DNA of 64,000 bases from Candidatus Sulfopaludibacter sp. SbA3 (GTDB lineage Bacteria > Acidobacteriota > Terriglobia > Bryobacterales > Bryobacteraceae): contig CAMDED010000009.1 in the NCBI GenBank assembly GCA_945893365.1, forward strand, positions 1-64,000, written 5' to 3'. The position numbers were made by a program, and so were the translations under genes. This document shows, one piece after another, positions 26,066-34,752 of the stretch (within the stretch, counting starts at the first letter, position 1; each line of letters opens with the position of its first letter). The notes below the pieces were generated by a model. The model saw only the letters and a program-made list of their open reading frames with translations. It had not been told where the DNA came from and searched no databases.

Positions 26066-28522
26066 ATGACTCTCAAAGCGAAGATATACGTTTATTCGAT
26101 GATAGTCGGCGGGGGGAGCCTGCTCGTCTACGACATGCTCCAGTGGCGGAACGAGCAAATGCCGCGGTTCCTCGTATACCTGACGGTCGCGCTGCTTGGC
26201 TCCGGGATGAAAGTGAACCTGCCTTCCATCACCGGAACGTTGTCGGTAAACTTCTTCTTCATCCTGGTAGGAGTGGTCGAGATGAACCTGACGCAGACTC
26301 TCGTAGTCGGCGTCGGGTCGATCCTGGCACAGTATATCTGGAAGAACAAGGGCGGCAAGAACGTGATTCAGGCCTTGTTCAACGTGGGCAGCGTTTCGCT
26401 GGCAATTACGCTTTCGCATTCCGCTTTCCACTCGAGGTGGCTCGATCCTTTACCGATCGAATACCCTTTAAGACTTGCTCTGGTGGGGTGCGTCTACTTT
26501 GTTGCGAATACGGTGCCCGTGGCGCTCGTCATATCGCTCACGGAAGGCAAGGTAGCGGGGAGGGTGTGGCGCGATTGTTATTTCTGGTGCCTTCCCTATT
26601 ACCTGCTTGGCGCGGGCGGAGCGGGATTGTTCAGTTTTGTAAACCGCACCGTCGGCTGGCAGAGCGCGGTCTTGGGGCTTCCCGCGGTCTACGTGATGTA
26701 CCGTTCTTATTTTCTCTATCTGGGCAGGCTTACGGCCGAGAAAACGCGAGCTGAAGATCAGCGGCACCATGCGGATGAGATGTCGCTGCTGCATCTGCGA
26801 ACGATTGAGGCTTTGGCTCTGGCCATCGAGGCGAAGGACCATACGACGCACGATCACCTGGCGCGGGTGCAGGTCTACGCGGTCGAGATCGGAAGGGAGA
26901 TGGGGCTTGACGAGAACCATCTGGAAGCGATCCGCGCGGCATCCCTTCTGCACGACATCGGGAAGCTAGCCGTGCCGGAGCACATCATCTCAAAGCCGGG
27001 ACGGCTGACGCCCGAGGAATTCGAGAAGATGAAGATCCATCCCGTTGTGGGAGCGGAGATTCTGGCGCGGGTCAAGTTTCCCGGGCCTGTGGTTCCTATC
27101 GTGCGCTCGCACCACGAGCGCTGGAACGGAACGGGGTATCCGGACGGGCTCGTGGGCGCGGACATTCCTATCGGGGCGCGGATTCTGTCGGCGGTGGACT
27201 GCCTGGACGCGCTAGCCACGGACCGCCAATACCGCAGGGCGCTTCCGCTCGACGAAGCCATGGCCATGGTTGAGAAAGAATCGGGAACGAGCTTCGACCC
27301 GGAAGTGGTGAAGGTTCTCCTCCGCCGCTATAAAGATCTTGAGATCAAGGCGAAGGACACCTGCGTGGACATGGGCAAGCTGTCGACCGGCATCAAGGTG
27401 GAACGGGGCGGGGCGCCGGCCACGGGTTTCGAGAGCACCGGCCATCCGGATATTGCCGTGAAGGACGCGAAGGACTCCATGCAGTTCGTGCATTCGATCA
27501 GCGCGGCGCGGCACGAGGCGCATGTGTTGTTCGAGATGGCGCAGGACATGGGCAACTCGCTGAGTCTGAACGAGACTCTTTCCGTCCTCGCGCTACGTCT
27601 CAAGAACATTGTACCGTACGATGGGATGGCGGTTTACCTGAGGAAGGACGACCATCTGGTACCGGAGTTCGTTACCGGCGACGAGTTCCGCCTCTTCTCT
27701 TCGCTGCGGATTCCCTTTGGGCAGGGTCTTTCGGGCTGGGTGGCGGAGAACAAGAAGCCGATCGTGAACGGAAACCCGTCGGTCGAGCCAGGCTACCTGA
27801 ACGACCCAAAGAAGTTCAGCCTGCTGCGTTCGGCGCTGGCTGTGCCGCTTGAAGGGACGGCGGGAGTGGTGGGAACCCTGGCGCTCTACGACGCGAAGAA
27901 GGACGCCTTTACGCAGGACCATTTGCGTATCCTGCTGGCCGTGAGTTCAAAGCTCGGGCTTTCGATCGAGAACGGTCTGAAATTCAAGAAAGCCGAGGAT
28001 TCGGCGACTATGGATTTCCTTACCGGGTTGCCGAACGCCCGGGCGCTGTTCCTGCATCTCGAACAAGAAGTGACGCGCTGTCACCTGCTGGGCGAGCCGC
28101 TGACGGTGGCGGTGGGCGATCTGAACGGATTCAAGATGGTGAACGACCGTTTCGGCCATCTGGTGGGCAACCAGCTTCTTCAAGCCGTGGCGAAGGGGCT
28201 GAAGCGGAATTGCAGGGAGAGCGACTTCGTGGCGCGCATGGGCGGGGACGAGTTCGTGGTCGTGCTGCCCGGCGTCCTGCCGCAGCCGGTGGAGCGCGTA
28301 ATCGAACGATTCCAGCTGGCCTGCGAAGAGGAGGCGGCGCCATTGTGCGGAGCGGGCGTCGTATCGCTGAGTCTGGGAATCGCGACTCTTGGGAAGGAGA
28401 GAATCGCGGCCGAGGAGCTGCTCTCCGAAGCCGACCGGAACATGTACACGGCCAAGCGGAACAGCAAGCGCGCGGCGGAGGAACATAAGCTGACGCTGGT
28501 GCCGAAGAAGAGTGTCGCGTAA
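26066..28522 (+). CDS. Membrane c-di-GMP protein: HD-GYP, GAF and GGDEF domains
   Basis: At 818 residues this joins making and breaking of cyclic di-GMP. Residues 1-220 hold about 6-7 membrane helices (MASE-like sensor). The HD-GYP phosphodiesterase domain (about 235-425) is complete, with HDIGK near 295 and HHERWNGTGYPDG near 349. A linker to 480 leads to a GAF domain (about 485-645). The GGDEF cyclase domain (about 655-810) has intact MGGDEF near 725. Five residues upstream is an RxxD inhibitory site (RESD). Both activities therefore look competent. The dpp-type transporter starts within about 50 bases downstream, so co-transcription is likely. Confidence 0.92.
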   Translation: MTLKAKIYVYSMIVGGGSLLVYDMLQWRNEQMPRFLVYLTVALLGSGMKVNLPSITGTLSVNFFFILVGVVEMNLTQTLVVGVGSILAQYIWKNKGGKNVIQALFNVGSVSLAITLSHSAFHSRWLDPLPIEYPLRLALVGCVYFVANTVPVALVISLTEGKVAGRVWRDCYFWCLPYYLLGAGGAGLFSFVNRTVGWQSAVLGLPAVYVMYRSYFLYLGRLTAEKTRAEDQRHHADEMSLLHLRTIEALALAIEAKDHTTHDHLARVQVYAVEIGREMGLDENHLEAIRAASLLHDIGKLAVPEHIISKPGRLTPEEFEKMKIHPVVGAEILARVKFPGPVVPIVRSHHERWNGTGYPDGLVGADIPIGARILSAVDCLDALATDRQYRRALPLDEAMAMVEKESGTSFDPEVVKVLLRRYKDLEIKAKDTCVDMGKLSTGIKVERGGAPATGFESTGHPDIAVKDAKDSMQFVHSISAARHEAHVLFEMAQDMGNSLSLNETLSVLALRLKNIVPYDGMAVYLRKDDHLVPEFVTGDEFRLFSSLRIPFGQGLSGWVAENKKPIVNGNPSVEPGYLNDPKKFSLLRSALAVPLEGTAGVVGTLALYDAKKDAFTQDHLRILLAVSSKLGLSIENGLKFKKAEDSATMDFLTGLPNARALFLHLEQEVTRCHLLGEPLTVAVGDLNGFKMVNDRFGHLVGNQLLQAVAKGLKRNCRESDFVARMGGDEFVVVLPGVLPQPVERVIERFQLACEEEAAPLCGAGVVSLSLGIATLGKERIAAEELLSEADRNMYTAKRNSKRAAEEHKLTLVPKKSVA

Positions 28523-28573
28523 GCCGCGGCCGTGGCTAAACTTTCGCCGCGGTTCGGCCGATTGATTTGCTGT

Positions 28574-29446
28574 ATGGCCTTCGCGCGCCGCATATCGATT
28601 CTGTTCGTTACACTACTCCTGGCGGGGCTGGGGGGGGCAACCTTGTTGCGTCTCTCTCCCGGCTTCGGCGTGGACGAGAGGGACCTCGATTCCAGGCTGA
28701 ATGCCGCGAGTCTCGAAGCGTCCCAGGCGGCTCGCGCCGGGGAACGGAATCTGGGGCGGTTTTACGCGTCGTATCTCAGCGGACTGGCCAGAGGCGATCT
28801 GGGAACTTCCCGCCTTTTCGGGCGTCCGGTGGTGGATCTCCTGAAGGAGCGCCTGCCCCTAACGCTTGGCACGGTCCTCGCCGGATTCGTCATGGCATGG
28901 GTCGTGGGTATTACTCTTTCCGCGGTATCGGCGATGGTCCGCAATCAGGCTCTTCCTTTCGCTCTCGACAGCTTTAGCTCGGCGCTCCTTTGCATACCCT
29001 CGGCCCTGCTAGCCGTGCTGTTTTACCGGATGGACGTCCCTGCCAGCGCCGGAGTGGCCGCTGTAATTTTTCCGAAAGTGTTCTTCTATTCGAAGCGGTT
29101 GTTTTCCTCGTCTCTCGCCAAGCCGCACGTGGTAACGGCCCGGGCGAAGGGACTCGGCGACGTTCGGGTGTTCGTCTGGCACGCGGTTCCACCGGTCGCT
29201 GGCGAGCTCATCGCGCTGGTCGGCGTTACTTTGGCGCTCGGCCTGAGCGCGACGATACCGCTTGAAGTGATTCTGGATTTGCCTGGAATCGGCCAGCTGG
29301 CCTGGAACGCGGCCCTCGGCCGGGACATGCCGCTGCTCGTCAGCCTGACGCTTCTGATTGGCGCGTTCACGCTGGTGGCGAATGCTTTGGCGGATGCCGT
29401 GGCGCATGCCGCGACGGGAGCGGGATCGAATGACAACAGCCGGTAA
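28574..29446 (+). CDS. ABC transporter permease, oligopeptide/dipeptide (DppB) type
   Basis: The protein is an inner-membrane permease subunit of a peptide/nickel/opine-class importer. From the ATG at 28574 it has 290 residues. It has one N-terminal membrane helix, a periplasmic segment containing FYASYLSGLARGDLGTSRLF (the DppB signature region) and then five helices. The cytoplasmic EAA-type loop reads VVTARAKGLGDVRVFVWHAV. A GTG at 28532 would add 14 residues; no ribosome binding site favours either. It overlaps the next permease by 17 bases. Confidence 0.85.
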   Translation: MAFARRISILFVTLLLAGLGGATLLRLSPGFGVDERDLDSRLNAASLEASQAARAGERNLGRFYASYLSGLARGDLGTSRLFGRPVVDLLKERLPLTLGTVLAGFVMAWVVGITLSAVSAMVRNQALPFALDSFSSALLCIPSALLAVLFYRMDVPASAGVAAVIFPKVFFYSKRLFSSSLAKPHVVTARAKGLGDVRVFVWHAVPPVAGELIALVGVTLALGLSATIPLEVILDLPGIGQLAWNAALGRDMPLLVSLTLLIGAFTLVANALADAVAHAATGAGSNDNSR

Positions 29447-30230
29447 GAGCGCGGGGGTACTTCTTTTCGCGATCGTCGCCGCCTCTCTGGCGGCCGGTTA
29501 TCTGGCTCCAGCGTCCTATGAGACGCAGTTTCGGGAATCGCCGAACGCATCTCCGTGCCGGCAGTTTCCGTTGGGCACGGATGAGTTGGGGCGCGACCGC
29601 CTGGCGCGGCTGCTTTATGGAAGCCGCGTTTCTCTGCTGCTTGCGCCGGCCGCCGCCGCGCTTTCGGTTGCCCTTTCGGCCCTGATAGGCATCACGGCCG
29701 GATACGCGGGCGGCTGGCTGGAGCGCGCGGCAATGGCCGCGGCGGACCTCTTTGTTTCGCTGCCATGGCTGTTCCTGCTCCTGACGGTGCGGGCGCTGCT
29801 CCCTTTGAACGTCACGCCGTGGGCTTCCATCCTAATTACTTTCCTGCTGCTTGGCGCGCTGAGTTGGGCGCCGGGGGCGCGCGTGATCCGCTCCGGCGCG
29901 GCGGCGCTGAAGCATTCTGAATTTGCGCTTCTCGCCCGTGCGAGCGGGTGCCCGGGCCCGCGTCTGCTGTGGAAGCACATTCTGCCGAACCTCCGCCCGC
30001 TGATGGCCGCCCAGTTTTGGATCGCGATTCCGATGTTCATCCTGAGCGAGGCGAATCTGGGCATGCTGGGACTAGGTATTGCGGAACCGCTGCCTTCCTG
30101 GGGCGGCCTGCTCGCCGAGATTCAGGATCCGGGGCGGATTGCCGGGAATCCGGTCCTGCTTGCTCCCGCGATCCTGCTGACGGTGTTTCTCAGTTGTTTT
30201 CAATTCGTGTTCTCGAAAGGGGATCGATGA
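29430..30230 (+). CDS. ABC transporter permease, DppC type
   Basis: This is the second permease of the same importer. The ATG at 29430 gives 266 residues with an N-terminal helix and then FPLGTDELGRDRLARLLYGS, the DppC hallmark. Five further helices and the coupling loop LLARASGCPGPRLLWKHILP follow. It begins inside the end of the DppB gene and ends in an ATGA overlap with the binding-protein gene, so all three are translationally coupled. Confidence 0.88.
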   Translation: MTTAGKSAGVLLFAIVAASLAAGYLAPASYETQFRESPNASPCRQFPLGTDELGRDRLARLLYGSRVSLLLAPAAAALSVALSALIGITAGYAGGWLERAAMAAADLFVSLPWLFLLLTVRALLPLNVTPWASILITFLLLGALSWAPGARVIRSGAAALKHSEFALLARASGCPGPRLLWKHILPNLRPLMAAQFWIAIPMFILSEANLGMLGLGIAEPLPSWGGLLAEIQDPGRIAGNPVLLAPAILLTVFLSCFQFVFSKGDR

Positions 30231-31852
30231 GCTTCCGTATGATACTGCGTGTGTTTCTGACCGTATTTCTCTGTCTCCGGGCGAGCGGACAAGGCGGCGG
30301 TGAACTGCGGTTTTCGATTCGCAACGACCCGAAGACCTTCGACCCGTTGCTCGCCGAGGATGAAGCTTCGGGGACCGTCCGGTACTTGACGGGTGCAACG
30401 CTGATTCGCATCGATCGCAAGACCCAGAAGTTCGCGCCGGAGCTTGCCGAATCGTGGCGGATACTGGCGGGCGGAACCAGCATCGTATTCAAGCTGCGTC
30501 AGGGGATATTGTTCTCGGACGGCACGCCGTTCTCGTCCGATGATGTCGCCTACACGTTTCGCCGCATGACGGATCCGAAGATGCACTCTCCGGTCGGCGA
30601 CTCCTTTCGAGGGGGGCCCGGCGAGATCAAGACGCTGGTTCAGGGACCGGCGCAGGTCACGGTCACGTTTCCCGCGGCGATTGCCGGGGTGGAAAGCCTA
30701 TTCGATCAGTTGACGATCGTTTCGTCCCACTCTCCGAAGAAGGAACTGGCTACGCTCGGCCCGTTCGTTTTGGGGGAGCACAAGCCTGGGTCTCACGTCC
30801 TATTCCGCCGGAATCCGAACTATTGGAAGAAGGACGCAACCGGGCGAAGACTTCCCTATCTCGATTCGGTTCGCGCCGACATCCAGCAGAACGGCGACCT
30901 GGAGCTGCTGCGATTCAAACGCGGGGAAGTTCATATGATCGATACGCTGGACCCCGAGCTGTTCGACCGTCTATGGGCGGGTTCGCCTGGAGAGACGAGG
31001 AACGCCGGCGCGTCGCTTGAGTCGGAGATGCTTTGGTTCAACCAGGTGTCCGGGGCGCCGCTGCCTGCACACAAGAAAGCCTGGTTCCGGTCGAAAGACT
31101 TTCGCCGGGCGTTCTCAAGCGCCATTAACCGCTCCGATCTTTGCCGGCTGGCCTTCAAGGGGCACGCGGATCAGGCTGCGGGGCCGATTTCCGGGGCGAA
31201 CCGTCTTTGGGCGAACGCGAAGCTCGCGCCCCATGTTTACGATCCGAAGGCTGCGCTCGCCCGGCTACACCGAGACGGCTTCCGTCTGGAGAAGGGGACC
31301 CTCCGCGACCGCCAAGGCAATGCGGTCGAGTTCTCCCTCACGACGAACTCAGGCAACAAGGCCCGCTCGAGGATGGCGGCCCTGGTTCAACAGGACCTGG
31401 CGAAGATTGGAATCCGGCTGAACGTGGTTCCGCTCGATCTTCCGTCTCTCATCGAACGCATTACACGAACTCACGACTATGAAGCCTGTCTGCTCGGTTT
31501 GGTCAATGTGGACCTGGATCCGAACAGCCAGATGAACGTGTGGCTGAGTTCGGCGGCGAACCACCCATGGAACCCAAAACAGAAAACGCCCGAGACGGCG
31601 TGGGAAGCGGAAATCGACCGGCTGATGCGGGCGCAATCGTCGGCTCTGGACCCGAAGAAGCGAAAAGCCGCCTTCGACCGCGTACAGGAGATCGTGTGGG
31701 AGGAGGCGCCGATACTCTATCTGGTGAACAAGCACGCTCTATCGGCCGTCTCGCGCAGAGTGCTAAACGTCTCGCCGGTTTCGCTGTGGCCGAGGTTGTA
31801 CTGGAATCCGGAGTATCTTCGGGTTACGAACCAGGTAGCGCAGAGCCGGTGA
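30227..31852 (+). CDS. Extracellular solute-binding protein, family 5 (peptide/nickel type)
   Basis: The protein captures the substrate in the periplasm. The start at 30227 (ATGA overlap with the permease) gives 541 residues beginning with a signal peptide (MSFRMILRVFLTVFLCLRASG, no lipobox Cys). Family 5 features include RNDPKTFDPLLAEDEAS, LAESWRI, VFKLRQGILFSDGTPFSSDD and AYTFRRM. Later come RRNPNYWK and a C-terminal EEAPILYLVNKHALSAVSRR. Substrate cannot be read from sequence; oligopeptides are the default. Confidence 0.88.
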   Translation: MSFRMILRVFLTVFLCLRASGQGGGELRFSIRNDPKTFDPLLAEDEASGTVRYLTGATLIRIDRKTQKFAPELAESWRILAGGTSIVFKLRQGILFSDGTPFSSDDVAYTFRRMTDPKMHSPVGDSFRGGPGEIKTLVQGPAQVTVTFPAAIAGVESLFDQLTIVSSHSPKKELATLGPFVLGEHKPGSHVLFRRNPNYWKKDATGRRLPYLDSVRADIQQNGDLELLRFKRGEVHMIDTLDPELFDRLWAGSPGETRNAGASLESEMLWFNQVSGAPLPAHKKAWFRSKDFRRAFSSAINRSDLCRLAFKGHADQAAGPISGANRLWANAKLAPHVYDPKAALARLHRDGFRLEKGTLRDRQGNAVEFSLTTNSGNKARSRMAALVQQDLAKIGIRLNVVPLDLPSLIERITRTHDYEACLLGLVNVDLDPNSQMNVWLSSAANHPWNPKQKTPETAWEAEIDRLMRAQSSALDPKKRKAAFDRVQEIVWEEAPILYLVNKHALSAVSRRVLNVSPVSLWPRLYWNPEYLRVTNQVAQSR

Positions 31853-32667
31853 TGTCCGAGACCCTACATCCCATGAACGGCTCCCACCCTCTGCTGTCGG
31901 TTTCGCTCAGCGCCAACTATCCGAACCGGCCCGGCGTCCTTGACAACGTCTGTTTCGACGTCAAGTCGGGCGAGATCCTCGCTCTGGTAGGGCAGAGCGG
32001 CTCCGGAAAAAGCACGGTTGCGCTTTGTATCCTGAAACTTCTTGAAGTGAAGGGTGGCTCCTCCTCGGGCGCTATCATGTTCCAAGGCCGCGACATCGAG
32101 AAGGCGACGGAACGCGAAATGCGCGGCATCCGGGGACGTGAGATTTCGCTCGTCCCGCAGAGCCCTCATTCCGCGCTGAATCCCGCGCTACGCATTGGCA
32201 CTCAGCTCAAGGAAGCCTGGCGCGCGCATGCGGAAGACAAGTGGGAATCCGGAAAGCAGGGGATACTCCGGCTTCTTGAGAATGTCGATCTGCCGGCCGA
32301 CGAGGCGTTTCTACGGCGTTACCCAAGTCAGGTCAGCGTCGGGCAGGCGCAGCGCGTTCTGATAGCCATGGCCGTCATCCACCGTCCGCGCCTGCTGATT
32401 GCGGACGAACCGACGAGCGCGCTCGATCTCCTTACCCAGCGCGAAGTGCTCGATCTGTTTGCCCGCTTGAACCGCGAGCTGAACATGGCTATCCTCTATA
32501 TCTCGCACGACCTTCTTTCCGTCGCGTCACTGTGCCATCGCGCCGCCGTTCTCGAACGGGGCCGGATCGTCGAATGCGGCGCCGCCGAGCAGATCTTCGA
32601 GCACCCCTCGCATCCTTACACCAAACGATTGATCGACGCTCTGCCTCACCTGCAGAGAACGCCATGA
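31852..32667 (+). CDS. ABC transporter ATP-binding protein, DppD/OppD-like
   Basis: The start at 31852 shares one base with the binding-protein stop (TGATG) and gives 271 residues. Walker A is GQSGSGKST (47-55), Walker B is LLIADEPTSALD, and the switch His is in ISHDL. The signature that is normally LSGGQ reads VSVGQAQR, an unusual change at the second and third positions. The usual C-terminal oligopeptide extension is short (HPSHPYTKRLIDALP is present). Dpp systems normally have two ATPases (DppD and DppF). Only one is here, so it may homodimerise or pair with a subunit encoded elsewhere. Confidence 0.88.
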   Translation: MSETLHPMNGSHPLLSVSLSANYPNRPGVLDNVCFDVKSGEILALVGQSGSGKSTVALCILKLLEVKGGSSSGAIMFQGRDIEKATEREMRGIRGREISLVPQSPHSALNPALRIGTQLKEAWRAHAEDKWESGKQGILRLLENVDLPADEAFLRRYPSQVSVGQAQRVLIAMAVIHRPRLLIADEPTSALDLLTQREVLDLFARLNRELNMAILYISHDLLSVASLCHRAAVLERGRIVECGAAEQIFEHPSHPYTKRLIDALPHLQRTP

Positions 32668-32932
32668 TACTCAATCCCGCGGTTTGATCGCCGAGCCTCG
32701 CGGATAGCGACGTTAACCTCTCGCAGGGGGACCGTCCGCGACTTGGTCAACCGCCGTAAATCCGATAACCGCCCGGGACTCAGGGCCAACTTGGGAAGCC
32801 GGATTTTCCTGCCATGCCTCAGTATCCTCGCCATGGCAAGCGGCAGACAGGCGACCAAGGGATCCGGGATCGCGAAACTACAATACGGGGTATTTCGCCA
32901 GGCCCGCGCGCCCCGCGGCGTCGCGCGAATCC

Positions 32933-34708
32933 TTAGTGCGAATGCCGCGGCACTGTCTTGCGCAGATCCCGGTACTTGACGGCAAATTCCAGGCAGGCCC
33001 CGGTTTCAAGCTGCCCCACGTTCGCGCGGTAGAATTCCTGCCACGGTGAATCGTGCTTCAGCGGCGCGGGCTTGAAATTCGCCCGTCGGCGCTCGATTTC
33101 TTCATCGCTCACCTGGAGGTCGACACGGCGATTGCGAAGGTCCACCTTTACCCGGTCGCCGGTTTCGAGGATTGCCAGATTGCCGCCCGCCGCAGCTTCT
33201 GGCGACGCGTTGAGAATCGACGGACTGTCCGATGTCCCGCTCTGGCGGCCGTCCCCCATGCAAGGCAGCATCCGGAAGCCGCGCTTGATCAGCGCATCGG
33301 GAGGCGTCATGTTTACGACCTCGGCCGACCCCGGATAGGCGATCGGCCCGGCGCCGCGCACCACAAGCATGCAGGTTTCGTCGATCTCAAGCGACGGATC
33401 GTTAATCCGCCGCCGGTAGTCTTCGGGCCCGTCGAACACAATCACACGGGCGATGAAACATTCCTCGGAACCGGGCGTCGAGAGGAAGCGCCGGCGGAAA
33501 TCCTCGCTGATTACCGAGGTCTTCACCAAAGCCGAATCGAAGAGATTCCCCGAAACCACCATGAAACCGGCGTTGTCCAGCAGCGGTTCTTCGCAGGAGC
33601 GGATCACACGCGCGTCGAGACTGCGCCAGCGCGCGTAGTTCTCTCCGGCGGTCTTCCCCGTGACCGTGAGCGCATTCGTTCGAATCTTACCCGCCGCCAT
33701 CAGTTCGCCGAAGACGGCAGGCACGCCTCCCGCGCGGTGGAATCCTTCGCCTAAGAACTCGCCGGCCGGCTGCACATTGACCAGTAGCGGAATCTCGTGG
33801 CCGATCGTCTCCCACTCCTTGATATCGAGCGGCACCCCAATGTGCCGTGCAATCGCATTGATATGGGGCGGACAGTTGGTGGACCCGCCGATCGCCGAAT
33901 TCACGACAATCGCGTTTTCGAAGGCCCCCCGCGTCAGAATCCGGCTGGGTGTGAGGTCTTCATGCACCATGCCGACGATGCGCCGCCCGGTTTCATAGGC
34001 CATCTTGGCGCGTTCCCCGTAGGGGGCGGGAATGGCGGCGCAGCCGGGGAGCGACATGCCCAGAGCCTCGGCGAGCGAGTTCATCGAAAGGCCCGTTCCC
34101 ATGGTGTTGCAGTGTCCGGCGCTGGGCGTCGAGGCGCAGACGATGTCGCACAACTCGTTCTCGTCGATCGTCCCTTCGGCGAGCGACCGCCGAGCTTCCC
34201 AAAGAGCCATTCCCGAACCGGCAAGCTTCCCCTTGTAGTAGCTGTCGATCATGGGGCCGCCCGAGAGAACGATCGCCGGAAGATTCACCGTGGCGGCCGC
34301 CATCAGGCACGCGGGCGTCGTCTTATCGCACCCGGTCAGCAGCACGACGCCATCAAGCGGGTAGCCGCACATCACTTCGACCAGACCGAGGTAGGCGAGG
34401 TTGCGGTCGAGCGCGGCCGTCGGGCGGCGGCAGCTTTCCTGAATGGGGTGGACCGGAAACTCGAAGGCGATGCCGCCCATGTCCCGAATCCCGTCCTTGA
34501 CGCGCTCCGCAAGTTCGACGTGGATGCGGTTGCAAGGCGTGAGATCGCCGCCGGTTTGGGCGATGCCGATCACCGGACGGCCGGACTGAAGTTCTCCCCT
34601 CGTAATGCCGTAGTTCCCATACCGCTCGATATAGACGGGGGTTTCACCGGGCTCGGTCTTGTCGTTAAACCAGATCTCACTGCGCAGGCGTTTCGGTTGA
34701 TCGCTCAT
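32933..34708 (-). CDS. IlvD/Edd-family dehydratase, sugar-acid type
   Basis: The family uses an Fe-S cluster to dehydrate dihydroxy acids. At 591 residues with an N-terminus like SEIWFNDKTEPGETPVYIER it is closest to the sugar-acid branch (arabonate, xylonate or galactonate dehydratases), not to IlvD (about 560) or Edd. Cluster Cys candidates are Cys59 (LTPCNRIH), the Cys of LTGCDKTTPAC near 130, and AGHCNTMGTGLSMN. SGTSDSPSILNASPEAAAGG is the conserved C-terminal dehydratase motif. It follows the tandem-MBL gene by 44 bases. The neighbourhood also has a UxuA-like protein and a dead ManD-like gene, which supports a sugar-acid catabolic role. Confidence 0.88.
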   Translation of the reverse strand: MSDQPKRLRSEIWFNDKTEPGETPVYIERYGNYGITRGELQSGRPVIGIAQTGGDLTPCNRIHVELAERVKDGIRDMGGIAFEFPVHPIQESCRRPTAALDRNLAYLGLVEVMCGYPLDGVVLLTGCDKTTPACLMAAATVNLPAIVLSGGPMIDSYYKGKLAGSGMALWEARRSLAEGTIDENELCDIVCASTPSAGHCNTMGTGLSMNSLAEALGMSLPGCAAIPAPYGERAKMAYETGRRIVGMVHEDLTPSRILTRGAFENAIVVNSAIGGSTNCPPHINAIARHIGVPLDIKEWETIGHEIPLLVNVQPAGEFLGEGFHRAGGVPAVFGELMAAGKIRTNALTVTGKTAGENYARWRSLDARVIRSCEEPLLDNAGFMVVSGNLFDSALVKTSVISEDFRRRFLSTPGSEECFIARVIVFDGPEDYRRRINDPSLEIDETCMLVVRGAGPIAYPGSAEVVNMTPPDALIKRGFRMLPCMGDGRQSGTSDSPSILNASPEAAAGGNLAILETGDRVKVDLRNRRVDLQVSDEEIERRRANFKPAPLKHDSPWQEFYRANVGQLETGACLEFAVKYRDLRKTVPRHSH

Positions 34709-34726
34709 GGGAAGTCTAGGACTTCC

Positions 34727-34732
34727 AGTGTA
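34727..34732 (-). promoter_or_regulatory. -10-like hexamer upstream of the IlvD/Edd-family gene
   Basis: On the minus strand TACACT ends 18 bases before the ATG at 34708, in the 44-base gap after the MBL gene. It may give the dehydratase its own promoter. Confidence 0.4.
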
Positions 34733-34752
34733 GCCTGTATGCGTTCAGCCGG

